From: an uncultured Prevotella sp.
GTDB taxonomy: Bacteria > Bacteroidota > Bacteroidia > Bacteroidales > Bacteroidaceae
Reading direction: 5' to 3'
NCBI GenBank assembly: GCA_900315835.1
Contig: ONAR01000003.1
Location: 28,725-92,724, forward strand
Length of the DNA stretch: 64,000 nt
Both the position numbers and the translations under genes were made by a program. This document shows, piece by piece, positions 36,492 to 45,776 of the stretch (positions are counted from its first letter, which is position 1; every line of letters starts with the position of its first letter). The notes under the pieces are model-generated. The model worked only from the letters and a program-made list of their open reading frames with translations, was not told the origin of the DNA and searched no databases.

Positions 36492-38006
36492 ATGCCCGAA
36501 CAAAATCATTCCAATAGTACCCGTCAGCGCCGTAAGACTTCGACGCCCATTGACCCGAGCTTCGGCCATCTGCAGCCACAAGCCACTGATATAGAGAAGG
36601 TGGTGCTGGGTGCACTGATGATAGACAAAGATGCTTTCTCTGTGGTCTCAGACATGCTCTCGCCCGACAGCTTCTATGAGCCCCGCCATCAAAAGATATT
36701 CCAAGCCATTCAGGAACTCAACCTCGAGGAGAATCCGGTCGACATCATGACCGTGACCAACCAACTCATGAAGGATGGCACCCTCGACGAGGTGGGTGGA
36801 CCCGCGTATGTTGTTGACCTCTCCTCACACGTGGCTTCGTCGGCGCATATTGAGTATCATGCGAAGATTCTGCAGCAGAAATACATTGCCCGACAGCTCA
36901 TCTCCTTCGCCAGCGTCATCGAGACGAAGGCTTTCGACCCGATGATTGACACCGACGAACTGATGCAGGAGGCCGAGAGCTCGCTCTTCGAGATCTCTCA
37001 GAAGAATATGCAGCAGGACTACACCCAGATTGACCCGGTGCTGGCTCAGGCGGTGAAGATCATGGAGAATGCATCATCCAACAAGACGGGTCTGACGGGT
37101 ATCCCCTCGGGCTTCCATAAGTTGGACGCCATCACCTCGGGTTGGCAGAAGAGTGACCTCATCATTATCGCCGGTCGCCCGGCCATGGGTAAGACCTCGT
37201 TCGCGCTCTCCATCGCCAAGAATGTGGCCATCGACTATCAGATACCCGTTGCGTTCTTCTCTTTGGAGATGAACAATGTGCAGCTGGTCAACCGATTGAT
37301 TTCCAATGTGTGTGAGATTGACGGTAAGAAAGTAATGAACGGTCAGCTGTCGAAAGAGGAGTGGGCCCGCTTGGATAAGAGCGTGCGCAAGATGATGGGT
37401 AAGCCGCTTTACATCGATGAGACGCCGGGTATGTCGATTTTCGAACTGCGTACGAAGGCCCGCCGACTGGTGCGTGAGAAAGGTGTGCAGTTGATTATGA
37501 TTGACTACCTGCAGCTGATGAACGCCAGCGGTGCGCGCTTCGGCAACCGTCAGGAGGAGGTCTCCACCATCTCGCGGTCGCTGAAGCAGTTGGCCAAGGA
37601 ACTCGACATCCCCATCATCGCCCTCTCGCAGTTGAACCGTTCGGTAGAGACGCGTGACTCCAATCTCGAAGCCAAGCGGCCGCAGTTGAGCGACCTGCGT
37701 GAGTCGGGAGCCATTGAGCAGGATGCCGATATGGTGATGTTCGTGCACCGCCCTGAATACTACCATCTGCTGCAAGACGAGAAAGGCAACGACCTGCGGG
37801 GTAAAGCGCAGATCATCATCGCCAAGCACCGTAAGGGCGCTACCGGCGATGTGTTGCTCGCCTTCGAGGGGCAGTATACGCGCTTCTCCAACATCGAGGA
37901 TGTCTCTACGCCTTCGATTGACAGCGGCTTCGGCGGTGAGATTGTGAGCTCACGCCTCAATCAGGAGGATCCGCTGAGTCCACAAGACGTCACGACGCCG
38001 TTCTAA
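36492..38006 (+). CDS. dnaB: Replicative DNA helicase DnaB
   Basis: 504 residues. N-terminal DnaB domain (EKVVLGALMIDKDAFS) and C-terminal RecA-like domain with Walker A GRPAMGKTSFAL, Walker B MIDYLQLM, and ESGAIEQDADMVMFVHRP. No intein is visible. A -7 element TAAATTTG lies at 36434-36441. Downstream comes the leu leader. Confidence 0.96.
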   Translation: MPEQNHSNSTRQRRKTSTPIDPSFGHLQPQATDIEKVVLGALMIDKDAFSVVSDMLSPDSFYEPRHQKIFQAIQELNLEENPVDIMTVTNQLMKDGTLDEVGGPAYVVDLSSHVASSAHIEYHAKILQQKYIARQLISFASVIETKAFDPMIDTDELMQEAESSLFEISQKNMQQDYTQIDPVLAQAVKIMENASSNKTGLTGIPSGFHKLDAITSGWQKSDLIIIAGRPAMGKTSFALSIAKNVAIDYQIPVAFFSLEMNNVQLVNRLISNVCEIDGKKVMNGQLSKEEWARLDKSVRKMMGKPLYIDETPGMSIFELRTKARRLVREKGVQLIMIDYLQLMNASGARFGNRQEEVSTISRSLKQLAKELDIPIIALSQLNRSVETRDSNLEAKRPQLSDLRESGAIEQDADMVMFVHRPEYYHLLQDEKGNDLRGKAQIIIAKHRKGATGDVLLAFEGQYTRFSNIEDVSTPSIDSGFGGEIVSSRLNQEDPLSPQDVTTPF

Positions 38007-38092
38007 AGCAGAAAAATCGAGGTTATTATAAGGTATCAGCGCCATAATGATGATGATTTGTTAGAATAATCAGCAAATAAGTTATAAATTAT

Positions 38093-38123
38093 TTTGGTAG
38101 CTCATATTTATTATATAACTTTG
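38093..38123 (+). promoter_or_regulatory. Promoter of the leu operon
   Basis: TTTG (38093-38096), 19 bp, TAACTTTG (38116-38123). The expected start near 38130 is about 10 bases before the leader peptide ATG. This is the best-placed promoter in the window. Confidence 0.85.
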
Positions 38124-38139
38124 CAACCGAAAATAATAA

Positions 38140-38238
38140 ATGAACACAATGATTGCATTATACGCCATCCTGAGCATTATTATTAGCATTCGACTGCGGA
38201 AGGTAGCCGGAAGTGAGATGGCGTGTGTGCATGTTTAA
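38140..38238 (+). CDS. leuL: Leu operon leader peptide (attenuator peptide), 32 residues
   Basis: The frame from ATG 38140 to TAA 38236-38238 gives MNTMIALYAILSIIISIRLR (first 20 of 32). Six Ile, three Leu and three Val make up 12 of the 32 residues, including three consecutive Ile codons ATT at 38176-38184. It lies right after a promoter and before an antiterminator and terminator, in front of leuA. A ribosome stalled at the Ile run would sit upstream of 38207, leaving the antiterminator arm free; a ribosome at the stop codon would cover it. The symbol leuL is by analogy. Confidence 0.85.
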   Translation: MNTMIALYAILSIIISIRLRKVAGSEMACVHV

Positions 38239-38292
38239 GAAGATATTGCATGATAAAGCCTTTCCACTTCCGGTAAGTGGAAAGGCTTTTTT
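38207..38292 (+). promoter_or_regulatory. Transcription attenuator of the leu operon
   Basis: The antiterminator arm CCGGAAGTG (38207-38215) is complementary over nine bases to CACTTCCGG (38265-38273), which spans the 3' part of the terminator 5' arm and its loop. The terminator is AAAGCCTTTCCACTT (38255-38269), loop CCGGT, AAGTGGAAAGGCTTT (38275-38289), a perfect 15-bp stem followed by T residues to 38292. The two structures exclude each other. Confidence 0.88.
38255..38292 (+). terminator. Intrinsic terminator within the leu leader
   Basis: Perfect 15-bp stem, 5-base loop and a run of six T. It lies 45 bases upstream of leuA and 17 bases after the leader peptide stop, so it acts as an attenuator rather than as the end of dnaB. 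Confidence 0.93.
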
Positions 38293-38336
38293 AATTGTAG
38301 AACATTAAAACAGAAAGCGAAATAAATTCTTATCTT

Positions 38337-39839
38337 ATGAGCGAAAGACTTTATATTTTTGACACAACCCTTCGTGATGGCGAGCAGGTACCTGGCTGCC
38401 AGTTGAACACAGTGGAAAAGATTCAGGTGGCAAAGCAGTTGGAACTCCTCGGCGTAGATGTTATCGAGGCCGGCTTCCCTATTTCGTCTCCGGGCGATTT
38501 CAATTCGGTGGTTGAGATTTCCAAGGCAGTGACGTGGCCCACCATCTGCGCACTGACGCGCGCGGTGGAGAAAGATATTGACTGCGCCGCTGAAGCACTG
38601 AAATTTGCCAAGCATAAGCGCATCCACACGGGTATCGGAACCAGCGACTACCACATCAAATATAAGTTCAATTCCGACCGCGACGATATCTTGGAGCGTG
38701 CAGTGCGCGCCGTGGCTTACGCCAAGAAGTATGTCGAGGATGTCGAGTTCTATGCAGAGGACGCCGGTCGTACAGACAACGAGTATTTAGCTAAGGTCGT
38801 CGAAGCCGTCATCAAGGCGGGCGCTACGGTGGTCAACATTCCCGATACCACCGGCTACTGCCTGCCGAGCGAATACGGTGCAAAGATCAAGTATCTGAAG
38901 GAGCATGTCGACGGCATCGACAAAGCCATCATCTCCACCCACTGCCACAACGACCTGGGCATGGCCACGGCCAACACCCTCGAGGGTGTGCTCAACGGCG
39001 CCCGCCAGGTGGAGGTTACCGTCAACGGCATCGGTGAGCGCGCAGGCAACACCTCGCTCGAGGAAATCGCCATGATCTTGAAGTGCCACAAGGGTATCGG
39101 CATCGATACCAACATCAATACGAGAAAGATTTATCCCATCTCGCGTATGGTCTCCTCGCTGATGAATATGCCCGTTCAGCCAAACAAAGCCATCGTCGGT
39201 CGCAATGCCTTCGCTCATTCGAGCGGCATCCATCAGGATGGTGTGTTGAAGAATGTGCAGACTTACGAGATTATTGATCCTAAGGATATTGGCTTGGAGA
39301 ACAACGAGATCGTGCTCACTGCCCGCTCCGGTCGCGCTGCGTTGAAGTATCGCCTCGAGGTCAACGGCGTCGACATCAAGGATGAGGACCGCCTTGACAA
39401 GATTTATCAGGAATTCCTCAAGCTCGCCGACAAGAAGAAGGAAATTACCGACGACGACATCCTCGTGCTTGCCGGCGCTGACAAGGCTGCCAACCACTCG
39501 GTGAAGCTCGACTACCTGCAGGTGGTCTCCGGCAAGGATGTGCGCAATGTCGCCTCCATTGGACTCGACATCGCCGGTGAGAAGTTTGAGGAAAGCGCTA
39601 CGGGTAATGGCCCTGTCGACGCTGCCATTAAGGCGTTGAAGCGCATCATCCACAAGCAGATGACGCTGAAGGAATTCACCATTCAAGCCATTACGCAGGG
39701 CTCCGACGACGTCGGTAAGGTTCACATGCAGGTGGAATACGACGGCCACGTCTACTATGGCTTCGGCGCCAACACCGATATCGTAACGGCCTCTGTTGAA
39801 GCTTATCTTGATTGTATTAATAAGTTTAGAAATAAGTAA
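38337..39839 (+). CDS. leuA: 2-isopropylmalate synthase
   Basis: Condenses acetyl-CoA and 2-ketoisovalerate, the first step of leucine synthesis. 500 residues: catalytic TIM barrel with metal/substrate motif [11 protein letters not shown] and the [12 protein letters not shown] site, plus a C-terminal LeuA regulatory domain (from about 385). Full length, so leucine feedback is likely. First structural gene of the operon, 3 bases before leuC. Confidence 0.95.
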   Translation: MSERLYIFDTTLRDGEQVPGCQLNTVEKIQVAKQLELLGVDVIEAGFPISSPGDFNSVVEISKAVTWPTICALTRAVEKDIDCAAEALKFAKHKRIHTGIGTSDYHIKYKFNSDRDDILERAVRAVAYAKKYVEDVEFYAEDAGRTDNEYLAKVVEAVIKAGATVVNIPDTTGYCLPSEYGAKIKYLKEHVDGIDKAIISTHCHNDLGMATANTLEGVLNGARQVEVTVNGIGERAGNTSLEEIAMILKCHKGIGIDTNINTRKIYPISRMVSSLMNMPVQPNKAIVGRNAFAHSSGIHQDGVLKNVQTYEIIDPKDIGLENNEIVLTARSGRAALKYRLEVNGVDIKDEDRLDKIYQEFLKLADKKKEITDDDILVLAGADKAANHSVKLDYLQVVSGKDVRNVASIGLDIAGEKFEESATGNGPVDAAIKALKRIIHKQMTLKEFTIQAITQGSDDVGKVHMQVEYDGHVYYGFGANTDIVTASVEAYLDCINKFRNK

Positions 39840-39842
39840 ACG

Positions 39843-41240
39843 ATGAACACTTTATTCGATAAGATTTGGGATAGCCACGTTGTTCAGATTGTCAAAGATG
39901 GTCCCACACAGCTTTATATCGACCGCCTCTACGGTCATGAAGTCACCACGCCTCAGGCCTTTGAGGGGTTGCGTCAGCGTGGGTTGAAGGTCTTCCGCCC
40001 GAAGCAGAACTTCTTCATGCCCGACCACAATATTCCCACTCACGACCAAGACAAGCCCATCGAGGATCCGATTGGCCGCAAGCAGGTGGAAACCCTCGAC
40101 CGTAACTGCGAGGAGTTTGGCTTGAAGGAGTTTAAGATGAACACTAAAGACAATGGTATCATCCACGTCATCGGTTCGGAGAAGGGCCTTTCCTTACCTG
40201 GTATGACGATTGTCTGCGGCGACTCCCACACCTCTACGCATGGCGCTGTCGGCGCTGTGGCCTTCGGCATCGGTACCTCTGAGGTGGAGATGGTGCTGGC
40301 TTCGCAGTGCATTCTCCAGCAGAAGCCGAAGTCGATGCGTATCAGCATCAACGGCGAACTGAAGCCGGGTGTTACCGCAAAGGATGTTGCCCTCTATCTG
40401 ATGAGTCAGCTGACGACCTCCGGCGCCACCGGTTACTTCGTCGAGTATGCTGGCGATGTGGTGCGTCATCTGTCGATGGATGGTCGTCTGACGCTCTGCA
40501 ACCTCTCCATTGAGATGGGTGCCCGCGGTGGCTTTGTGGCTCCCGACGAGACCACCTTCGAATACCTGAAGGGTCGCGAGTATGCACCCAAGGGCGAGGA
40601 CTGGGATAAGGCTGTGGCTTATTGGAAGACGCTGAAGAGCGGCGACGACGCTGTGTTCGATAAGGAGCTGACATTTGACGCAGCCGACATTGAGCCGCGC
40701 ATTACCTACGGTACCAACCCCGGTATGGGCATCGCCATCACCGGATCGATTCCAACCTTGGATGAGATTGACGACAATGAGAAGGCTTCCTTCGAGAAGA
40801 GCCTCCGCTATATGGGCTTTGAACCGGGTGAGAAGCTGCTCGGTCACCCGATTGACTACGTCTTCCTCGGCGCCTGCACCAATGGCCGCATTGAGGACTT
40901 CCGCGCTTTCACTCAGTTAGTGAAGGGTCATCATAAGGCACCCAACGTGGTGGCTTGGTTGGTTCCCGGTTCGTGGCATGTGCTCGACCAGATTAAAGCC
41001 GAGGGCCTTGACAAAGACCTTGAGGCCGCAGGCTTCGCCATTCGTCAGCCCGGTTGCTCAGCTTGTCTGGCTATGAACGACGATAAAGTGCCCGCTGGCA
41101 AATACTGCGTCTCCACCAGCAACCGCAACTTCGAAGGCCGTCAGGGTCCTGGCAGCCGCACCATTTTGGCTTCGCCGTTAGTGGCAGCCGCAGCCGCCAT
41201 CACCGGCAAAATCACTGATCCAAGGACGTTGTTAGATTGA
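39843..41240 (+). CDS. leuC: 3-isopropylmalate dehydratase large subunit
   Basis: 465 residues, aconitase family. [4Fe-4S] Cys ligands are visible in [10 protein letters not shown] and [25 protein letters not shown] is the substrate loop. Works with LeuD, next in the operon after 17 bases. Confidence 0.96.
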   Translation: MNTLFDKIWDSHVVQIVKDGPTQLYIDRLYGHEVTTPQAFEGLRQRGLKVFRPKQNFFMPDHNIPTHDQDKPIEDPIGRKQVETLDRNCEEFGLKEFKMNTKDNGIIHVIGSEKGLSLPGMTIVCGDSHTSTHGAVGAVAFGIGTSEVEMVLASQCILQQKPKSMRISINGELKPGVTAKDVALYLMSQLTTSGATGYFVEYAGDVVRHLSMDGRLTLCNLSIEMGARGGFVAPDETTFEYLKGREYAPKGEDWDKAVAYWKTLKSGDDAVFDKELTFDAADIEPRITYGTNPGMGIAITGSIPTLDEIDDNEKASFEKSLRYMGFEPGEKLLGHPIDYVFLGACTNGRIEDFRAFTQLVKGHHKAPNVVAWLVPGSWHVLDQIKAEGLDKDLEAAGFAIRQPGCSACLAMNDDKVPAGKYCVSTSNRNFEGRQGPGSRTILASPLVAAAAAITGKITDPRTLLD

Positions 41241-41257
41241 TAATAGTAGTAAATCTT

Positions 41258-41851
41258 ATGAAGCAGAAATTCAATGTCATCACATCCAGCTGCATTCCCT
41301 TGCCGCTGGAGAACGTAGATACCGACCAAATCATCCCCGCCCGCTTTCTGAAGGCAACCGATAAGAAAGGCTTTGGCGACAACCTCTTCCGCGACTGGCG
41401 CTATAACAAAGACGGCAGTCTGAAGAAAGACTTCGTGCTCAACGACCCCTCTTACAGCGGCGTCATCCTCGTCGCTGGCAAGAACTTCGGTTCGGGTTCA
41501 TCGCGTGAGCACGCTGCCTGGGCTATTGCCGGCTACGGCTTCCGCGTGGTCATCAGCTCATTCTTCGCTGATATCCACAAGAACAACGAGCTCAACAACT
41601 TCGTTTTACCCGTCGTCGTCAGCGAGCCCTTCCTCAAGGAGCTGTTCGACAGCATTGCCAAAGACCATAAGACGCAGGTCAGGGTTGATTTGCCCAACCA
41701 GACGGTGACCAATCTGGCCACCGGCCATAGTGAGCATTTTGAAATCAACGGCTATAAGAAGCACTGCCTCGAGAATGGTCTCGACGACGTTGACTTCCTC
41801 GTTCAGAATAGAGACAAGGTTGAAGCATGGGAAGCAGCACACGTGAAATAG
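41258..41851 (+). CDS. leuD: 3-isopropylmalate dehydratase small subunit
   Basis: 197 residues from the ATG at 41258 (MKQKFNVITSSCIPL); the frame is open upstream to 41237 within the end of leuC. The swivel-domain motif NFGSGSSREHAAWA is present. Its 3' end overlaps the next gene by 25 bases, so both are translationally linked. Confidence 0.95.
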   Translation: MKQKFNVITSSCIPLPLENVDTDQIIPARFLKATDKKGFGDNLFRDWRYNKDGSLKKDFVLNDPSYSGVILVAGKNFGSGSSREHAAWAIAGYGFRVVISSFFADIHKNNELNNFVLPVVVSEPFLKELFDSIAKDHKTQVRVDLPNQTVTNLATGHSEHFEINGYKKHCLENGLDDVDFLVQNRDKVEAWEAAHVK

Positions 41852-43368
41852 AGATCATGGACTCGACGCTCCGCGATGGTGAACAGACCAACGGAGTGAG
41901 TTTTCTGCCCCATGAGAAGCTGATGATCGCGCGCTACCTGCTCGCTGAAGTGGGTGTCGACCGCATTGAGGTGGCGTCGGCGCGCGTATCTGAAGGCGAG
42001 AAGGGGGCGGTGAGCATGATTTGTAAGTATGCCAAAGACCATGGCATGCTCGACCGCGTGGAGGTGCTTGGCTTCGTCGATGGCAATAAATCGGTCGATT
42101 GGATTGACGAGTGCGGCTGCCGCACCATCAACGTATTGGCTAAAGGTTCACTCCGCCATTGCACCTATCAGCTGAAGAAAACACCTGAGCAACACATTGC
42201 CGACATCAAGGCGGTCATCGACTATGCCCATTCCAAGGGTATGAACGTCAACCTCTATCTCGAGGACTGGTCGCAGGGTATGCGCGACAGCCGCGACTAC
42301 GTATGGCAGATGATGGATGGTTTGAAGGATGAGCACATCAACCGCTTCCTCTTACCTGATACGCTCGGCATCCTCAACCCCGACAACTCCTACGCCTACG
42401 TCAGGGCGATGACTGACCGCTATCCGGGCGTAAAGTTTGAATTCCATGCCCACAACGACTACGACATGGCTGTGGGCAACTCGTTTATGGCTGTTGAAGC
42501 TGGTGCCACTGGTTTGCATGTAACCGTCAATGGCTTGGGTGAGCGCTGTGGCAATGCGCCGCTGAGCAGCATCCATGTCATGCTCAAGGACCAGATGCAT
42601 GTGGCCGACCACATCGATGAATCCACGTTGATGGAAATCAGCAATATCGTGGCTGGCTACAGCGGCATTGGTTATTCACCCAATACGCCGGTCATCGGCG
42701 AGAATGTCTTTACGCAAGTGGCTGGCGTTCACGCTGATGGCGATAATAAGGCCCACCTCTACAGCAACGCGCTGGTGCCTGAGCGCTTCGGCCGCCACCG
42801 TGAGTTTGCATTGGGAAAGAACTCGGGTAAGGCCAATATCATCCGCAACTTAGCCGACTTAGGCCTTGAGCTCACCAAGGAGCAGACGCAGGCTGTCACC
42901 CGACGCATCACTGAGTTGGGCGACCGCAAGCAACTGGTCACGCAAGATGATTTGCCATATATCGTCAGCGATGTGTTGAAGCATTCTTCACCGAAGCAGC
43001 GCGTCAAACTGGTTAGCTACATGGTCTCAACGAGTTATGGCTTGAAGCCGATAGCCAGCTTGAAGATTCAGATCAATGGTAAAGAGTATGAGGCCGACTC
43101 CACTGGCGACGGTCAATACGATGCCTTTGTGAAGGCCCTGCGTAAGGTCTACAAAGAGAATCTCGACCGCACCTTCCCTCTGCTGCAGAACTACGCCGTT
43201 ACCATCCCCCCCGGCGGCCACACCGATGCCTTGGTGCAGACGGTCATTACGTGGAACGACGGCGAGAAGCAGTGGCGTACGCGTGGACTGGATGCAGACC
43301 AGACGGAGGCCGCTATTCAGGCTACCATCAAGATGCTGAATATGATAGAAGATGAAAACAACAATTAA
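41827..43368 (+). CDS. Second 2-isopropylmalate/citramalate synthase-like protein
   Basis: 513 residues of the same DRE-TIM family as Leu[42 protein letters not shown], and a C-terminal LeuA-type regulatory domain (about 400-510). It is clearly diverged from leuA in the same operon. Candidate function: (R)-citramalate synthase (pyruvate plus acetyl-CoA), which would let leuBCD also make 2-ketobutyrate for isoleucine; the Ile-rich leader supports this but does not prove it. The start at 41827 overlaps leuD; Met at 41857 is a weaker alternative because it would cut the conserved beta strand. Confidence 0.85.
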   Translation: MGSSTREIEIMDSTLRDGEQTNGVSFLPHEKLMIARYLLAEVGVDRIEVASARVSEGEKGAVSMICKYAKDHGMLDRVEVLGFVDGNKSVDWIDECGCRTINVLAKGSLRHCTYQLKKTPEQHIADIKAVIDYAHSKGMNVNLYLEDWSQGMRDSRDYVWQMMDGLKDEHINRFLLPDTLGILNPDNSYAYVRAMTDRYPGVKFEFHAHNDYDMAVGNSFMAVEAGATGLHVTVNGLGERCGNAPLSSIHVMLKDQMHVADHIDESTLMEISNIVAGYSGIGYSPNTPVIGENVFTQVAGVHADGDNKAHLYSNALVPERFGRHREFALGKNSGKANIIRNLADLGLELTKEQTQAVTRRITELGDRKQLVTQDDLPYIVSDVLKHSSPKQRVKLVSYMVSTSYGLKPIASLKIQINGKEYEADSTGDGQYDAFVKALRKVYKENLDRTFPLLQNYAVTIPPGGHTDALVQTVITWNDGEKQWRTRGLDADQTEAAIQATIKMLNMIEDENNN

Positions 43369-43388
43369 ATAATATATGGAGTGCATGC

Positions 43389-43406
43389 CTTCTTTTGCAA
43401 AAGAAG
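43389..43406 (+). promoter_or_regulatory. Palindrome before leuB
   Basis: CTTCTTTTGCAAAAGAAG is a perfect 18-base palindrome, flanked by ATGC and CAT which extend the stem with one bulge. It lies 28 bases before leuB, inside the operon. Possible mRNA processing or operator site. Confidence 0.45.
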
Positions 43407-43433
43407 CATCGGCTCTTACTAACAACAATTCAA

Positions 43434-44495
43434 ATGAAACTCAAAATTGCAGTTTTGCCGGGCGACGGTATAGGACCGGAGATTATGCCTCAGGCTATCA
43501 ATGTGTTGAACGTTGTGGCGAAGAAGTTCGGCCACGAGTTTACTTATAAGGAAGCCATCTGCGGTGCCCATGGCATCGATGCTTGTGGCGACCCCTTCCC
43601 CGATGAGACTTTCAAGACATGTATGGATGCTGACGCCGTGCTCTTTGCCGCTGTCGGCGACCCCCGTTTCGACAACAATCCCACGTTGAAGGTGCGCCCT
43701 GAGACCGGTCTGCTGGCCATGCGCAAGAAGCTCGGTCTCTTTGCCAATGTGCGTCCTGTAGCCACATTCGACTGCCTGCTTCATAAGAGCCCGCTGAAGG
43801 AAGAGCTCATCAAAGGCGCCGACTTCGTCGTTATCCGCGAGCTGACGGGTGGAATGTATTTCGGCGAGAAGTATCAGGACAATGAGAAGGCTTACGATAC
43901 CGACATCTATTATCGCCCTGAGATTGAGCGTATTCTGAAGGTTGCCTTCGACTTCGCCATGCGCCGCAACAAGCATCTGACCGTCGTCGACAAGGCTAAT
44001 GTATTGGCCAGCTCGCGTCTGTGGCGTCAGATTGCCAAGGAGATGGAACCAAAGTATCCTGAGGTTAAGGTTGACTATATGTTCATCGATAATGCTTCGA
44101 TGCGCGTGTTGACCGAGCCCCGCTTCTTCGATGTGATTGTAACCGAGAACACCTTCGGCGATATCCTCACCGATGAGACTAGCGCCATCACTGGCTCTAT
44201 GGGTTTGCAGCCGTCGGCTTCATTGGGTGAGCATACGCCGCTCTTCGAGCCGGTGCATGGCTCATGGCCGCAGGCTGCCGGCAAGAATATTGCCAACCCG
44301 TTGGCTGAGATTCTGTCTGCCGCTATGCTGTTGGAGCACTTCGGTCTCAAGGAAGAGGGTGCTGCCATTCGCAAGGCCTGCGATGCAAGTTTGGAGCAAA
44401 ACGTTCGTACACCTGAGATTCAGGTTGAGGGCGGCGCTCAATACGGCACCAAGGAAGTAGGCGAGTGGATTGCCAATTACATCGACCAGCACTAA
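43434..44495 (+). CDS. leuB: 3-isopropylmalate dehydrogenase
   Basis: 353 residues from the ATG at 43434 ([17 protein letters not shown]); an in-frame ATG at 43395 would include the palindrome. [24 protein letters not shown] and the [19 protein letters not shown] block are all LeuB typical. Last gene of the leu operon. A weak hairpin (44518-44555) follows. Confidence 0.96.
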   Translation: MKLKIAVLPGDGIGPEIMPQAINVLNVVAKKFGHEFTYKEAICGAHGIDACGDPFPDETFKTCMDADAVLFAAVGDPRFDNNPTLKVRPETGLLAMRKKLGLFANVRPVATFDCLLHKSPLKEELIKGADFVVIRELTGGMYFGEKYQDNEKAYDTDIYYRPEIERILKVAFDFAMRRNKHLTVVDKANVLASSRLWRQIAKEMEPKYPEVKVDYMFIDNASMRVLTEPRFFDVIVTENTFGDILTDETSAITGSMGLQPSASLGEHTPLFEPVHGSWPQAAGKNIANPLAEILSAAMLLEHFGLKEEGAAIRKACDASLEQNVRTPEIQVEGGAQYGTKEVGEWIANYIDQH

Positions 44496-44592
44496 ACCAA
44501 AAGTTTTTATAAATGCGTTCAGACCTACCTTTGAGCAATCAATGGCAGGCCTGAATTGGTTTATGGATTGCGAATCATCTGTAGAATGGAGA

Positions 44593-44985
44593 TTAATCGA
44601 GATGGTAGATGGCGTCTTTGTTTACCGTCAGTACCCCCTTGACTTTGCTAAAGTAGCTGATGGCTTGATCCAGCGTCATGTTGGCCGGCTTCTTTATGGC
44701 AAAGCCGTTGAACGATTTATAGTCGTAGATGATTTCAGCTCCAGTCTTTTTGAAAGCTTTTCTTAGTGCCCGGTCCCCTTTCTTGGCGTCGTAGAAGATG
44801 ATGAGGGTATTGGGGGTGTAGTTCTCCGCGGCTTTCTTTATTGCTTTCTGGTTGCTGCGGATGTCGGTCTTGCAGCAGTTGTTGCGCAGTGAATCATGGT
44901 TGCAGCATTGGCAATCAACCCGTTGTTGAGCATGAAGAATTATTGCCGTGGTTAGGCAGATGATGAGAAAAAGATGTCGCTTCAT
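44593..44985 (-). CDS. Exported cysteine-rich protein with peptidase inhibitor I9-like domain
   Basis: 130 residues with a signal peptide (1-20, cut after AQ). A short Cys-rich segment follows (Cys25, 27, 28, 37, 38). Residues about 59-128 (IIFYDAKKGD, then NGFAIKKPA and VKGVLTVNKDAIYHLD) have the beta-alpha-beta-beta-alpha-beta pattern of subtilisin propeptide/I9 domains. There is no peptidase domain attached, so it may be a stand-alone protease inhibitor or chaperone. The assignment is by pattern, not search. An S8 protease is in the window at 10069 but not linked. The HD gene is upstream. Confidence 0.7.
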   Translation of the reverse strand: MKRHLFLIICLTTAIILHAQQRVDCQCCNHDSLRNNCCKTDIRSNQKAIKKAAENYTPNTLIIFYDAKKGDRALRKAFKKTGAEIIYDYKSFNGFAIKKPANMTLDQAISYFSKVKGVLTVNKDAIYHLD

Positions 44986-44998
44986 TGTTCCCGAATAA

Positions 44999-45086
44999 AT
45001 GAATGTGTTGTTTGATTAAAATGAATGTATCATTTGAATGCAATGAATGCATCGTTTGATAGCAATGAATGTATTATTTGGATGTA
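44999..45086. repeat. Tandem array, four units of 22 bp, crossing a stop codon
   Basis: Units start at 44999, 45021, 45043 and 45065, each 22 bp, all starting ATGAATGT or ATGAATGC with TTTGA inside. The last unit contains the stop (45074-45076) and last codons of the HD gene on the minus strand. The array fills nearly the whole gap between the HD gene and the I9-like gene. Confidence 0.9.
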
Positions 45087-45727
45087 GGGTTTTGTGACTG
45101 CGCTTGTTCAAAGATGCGGTCGAAGACCTGACGCAGCTGCTTTTTATCGTCGATAATATCGCGCACTTTCTTCAATCGTCTCTCATTGATTGAACCGGGA
45201 ATCCACAGGCGTATGTAGCCGTGAGCGCTGTATTTATCTTCCATATGCTGGTTGAAGCGCTCCCATTGCTGCGTCTTGTCGAGCTCTGGATAATGCTCGA
45301 AGCCATATTCGATGCAGCGGGTGAACACCGTCTCGGGGTCGAGATCGCGGTCGGCATCAGATACAATCTTACCATAGATGCTGCGTGGCGTGTGAGAGGT
45401 GGAGGCGCGGTGATCCTCAACGGCTTCCTTCATGATTTGAAGCTGCTGCGGCGAGAACCATTTCTTGAGGCGTGCGTCGGTGGCCAGAATCTTTCCGCCA
45501 GTGATGTGGTGTATGGCGCGGGGCCCGCTCATACCCAAATCGTGGTAAGCGGCAATGACGTAAGCCATGTTGACGTCGACGCCGAGTGAGCGCGCCAATT
45601 CAAGCGAATTGCTGATGACGTGCTGCACGTGGGTCAGTCCGTGGGAGCGCCCAAAGGCATTGTAGCGGGGCAGAATCTGCTGCTCCACAAACTGCATGAT
45701 TTCCAAGTTTACGTTGTTCTCGGTCAT
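45074..45727 (-). CDS. HD domain-containing phosphohydrolase-like protein
   Basis: 217 residues. HD motif His33 (GLTHVQHV), His62-Asp63 (AAYHDLGMSG) and a distal Asp in VSDADRDLD give a full metal site. Similar to small HD hydrolases such as the YedJ group. Substrate is unknown. It lies 49 bases after menA in the same direction and ends inside a 22-bp tandem array. Confidence 0.88.
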   Translation of the reverse strand: MTENNVNLEIMQFVEQQILPRYNAFGRSHGLTHVQHVISNSLELARSLGVDVNMAYVIAAYHDLGMSGPRAIHHITGGKILATDARLKKWFSPQQLQIMKEAVEDHRASTSHTPRSIYGKIVSDADRDLDPETVFTRCIEYGFEHYPELDKTQQWERFNQHMEDKYSAHGYIRLWIPGSINERRLKKVRDIIDDKKQLRQVFDRIFEQAQSQNPTSK

Positions 45728-45776
45728 AGTCGGCGTTTGCTTATAGTGGTTGTGTTGTTAATTTCTATCAGCTAAC

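Noticed and set aside
41857-43368. Later start for the leuA/cimA paralogue
   Set aside because: It would remove the beta strand that leads into the STLRDGEQ motif; the start at 41827 is kept despite the 25-base overlap with leuD.
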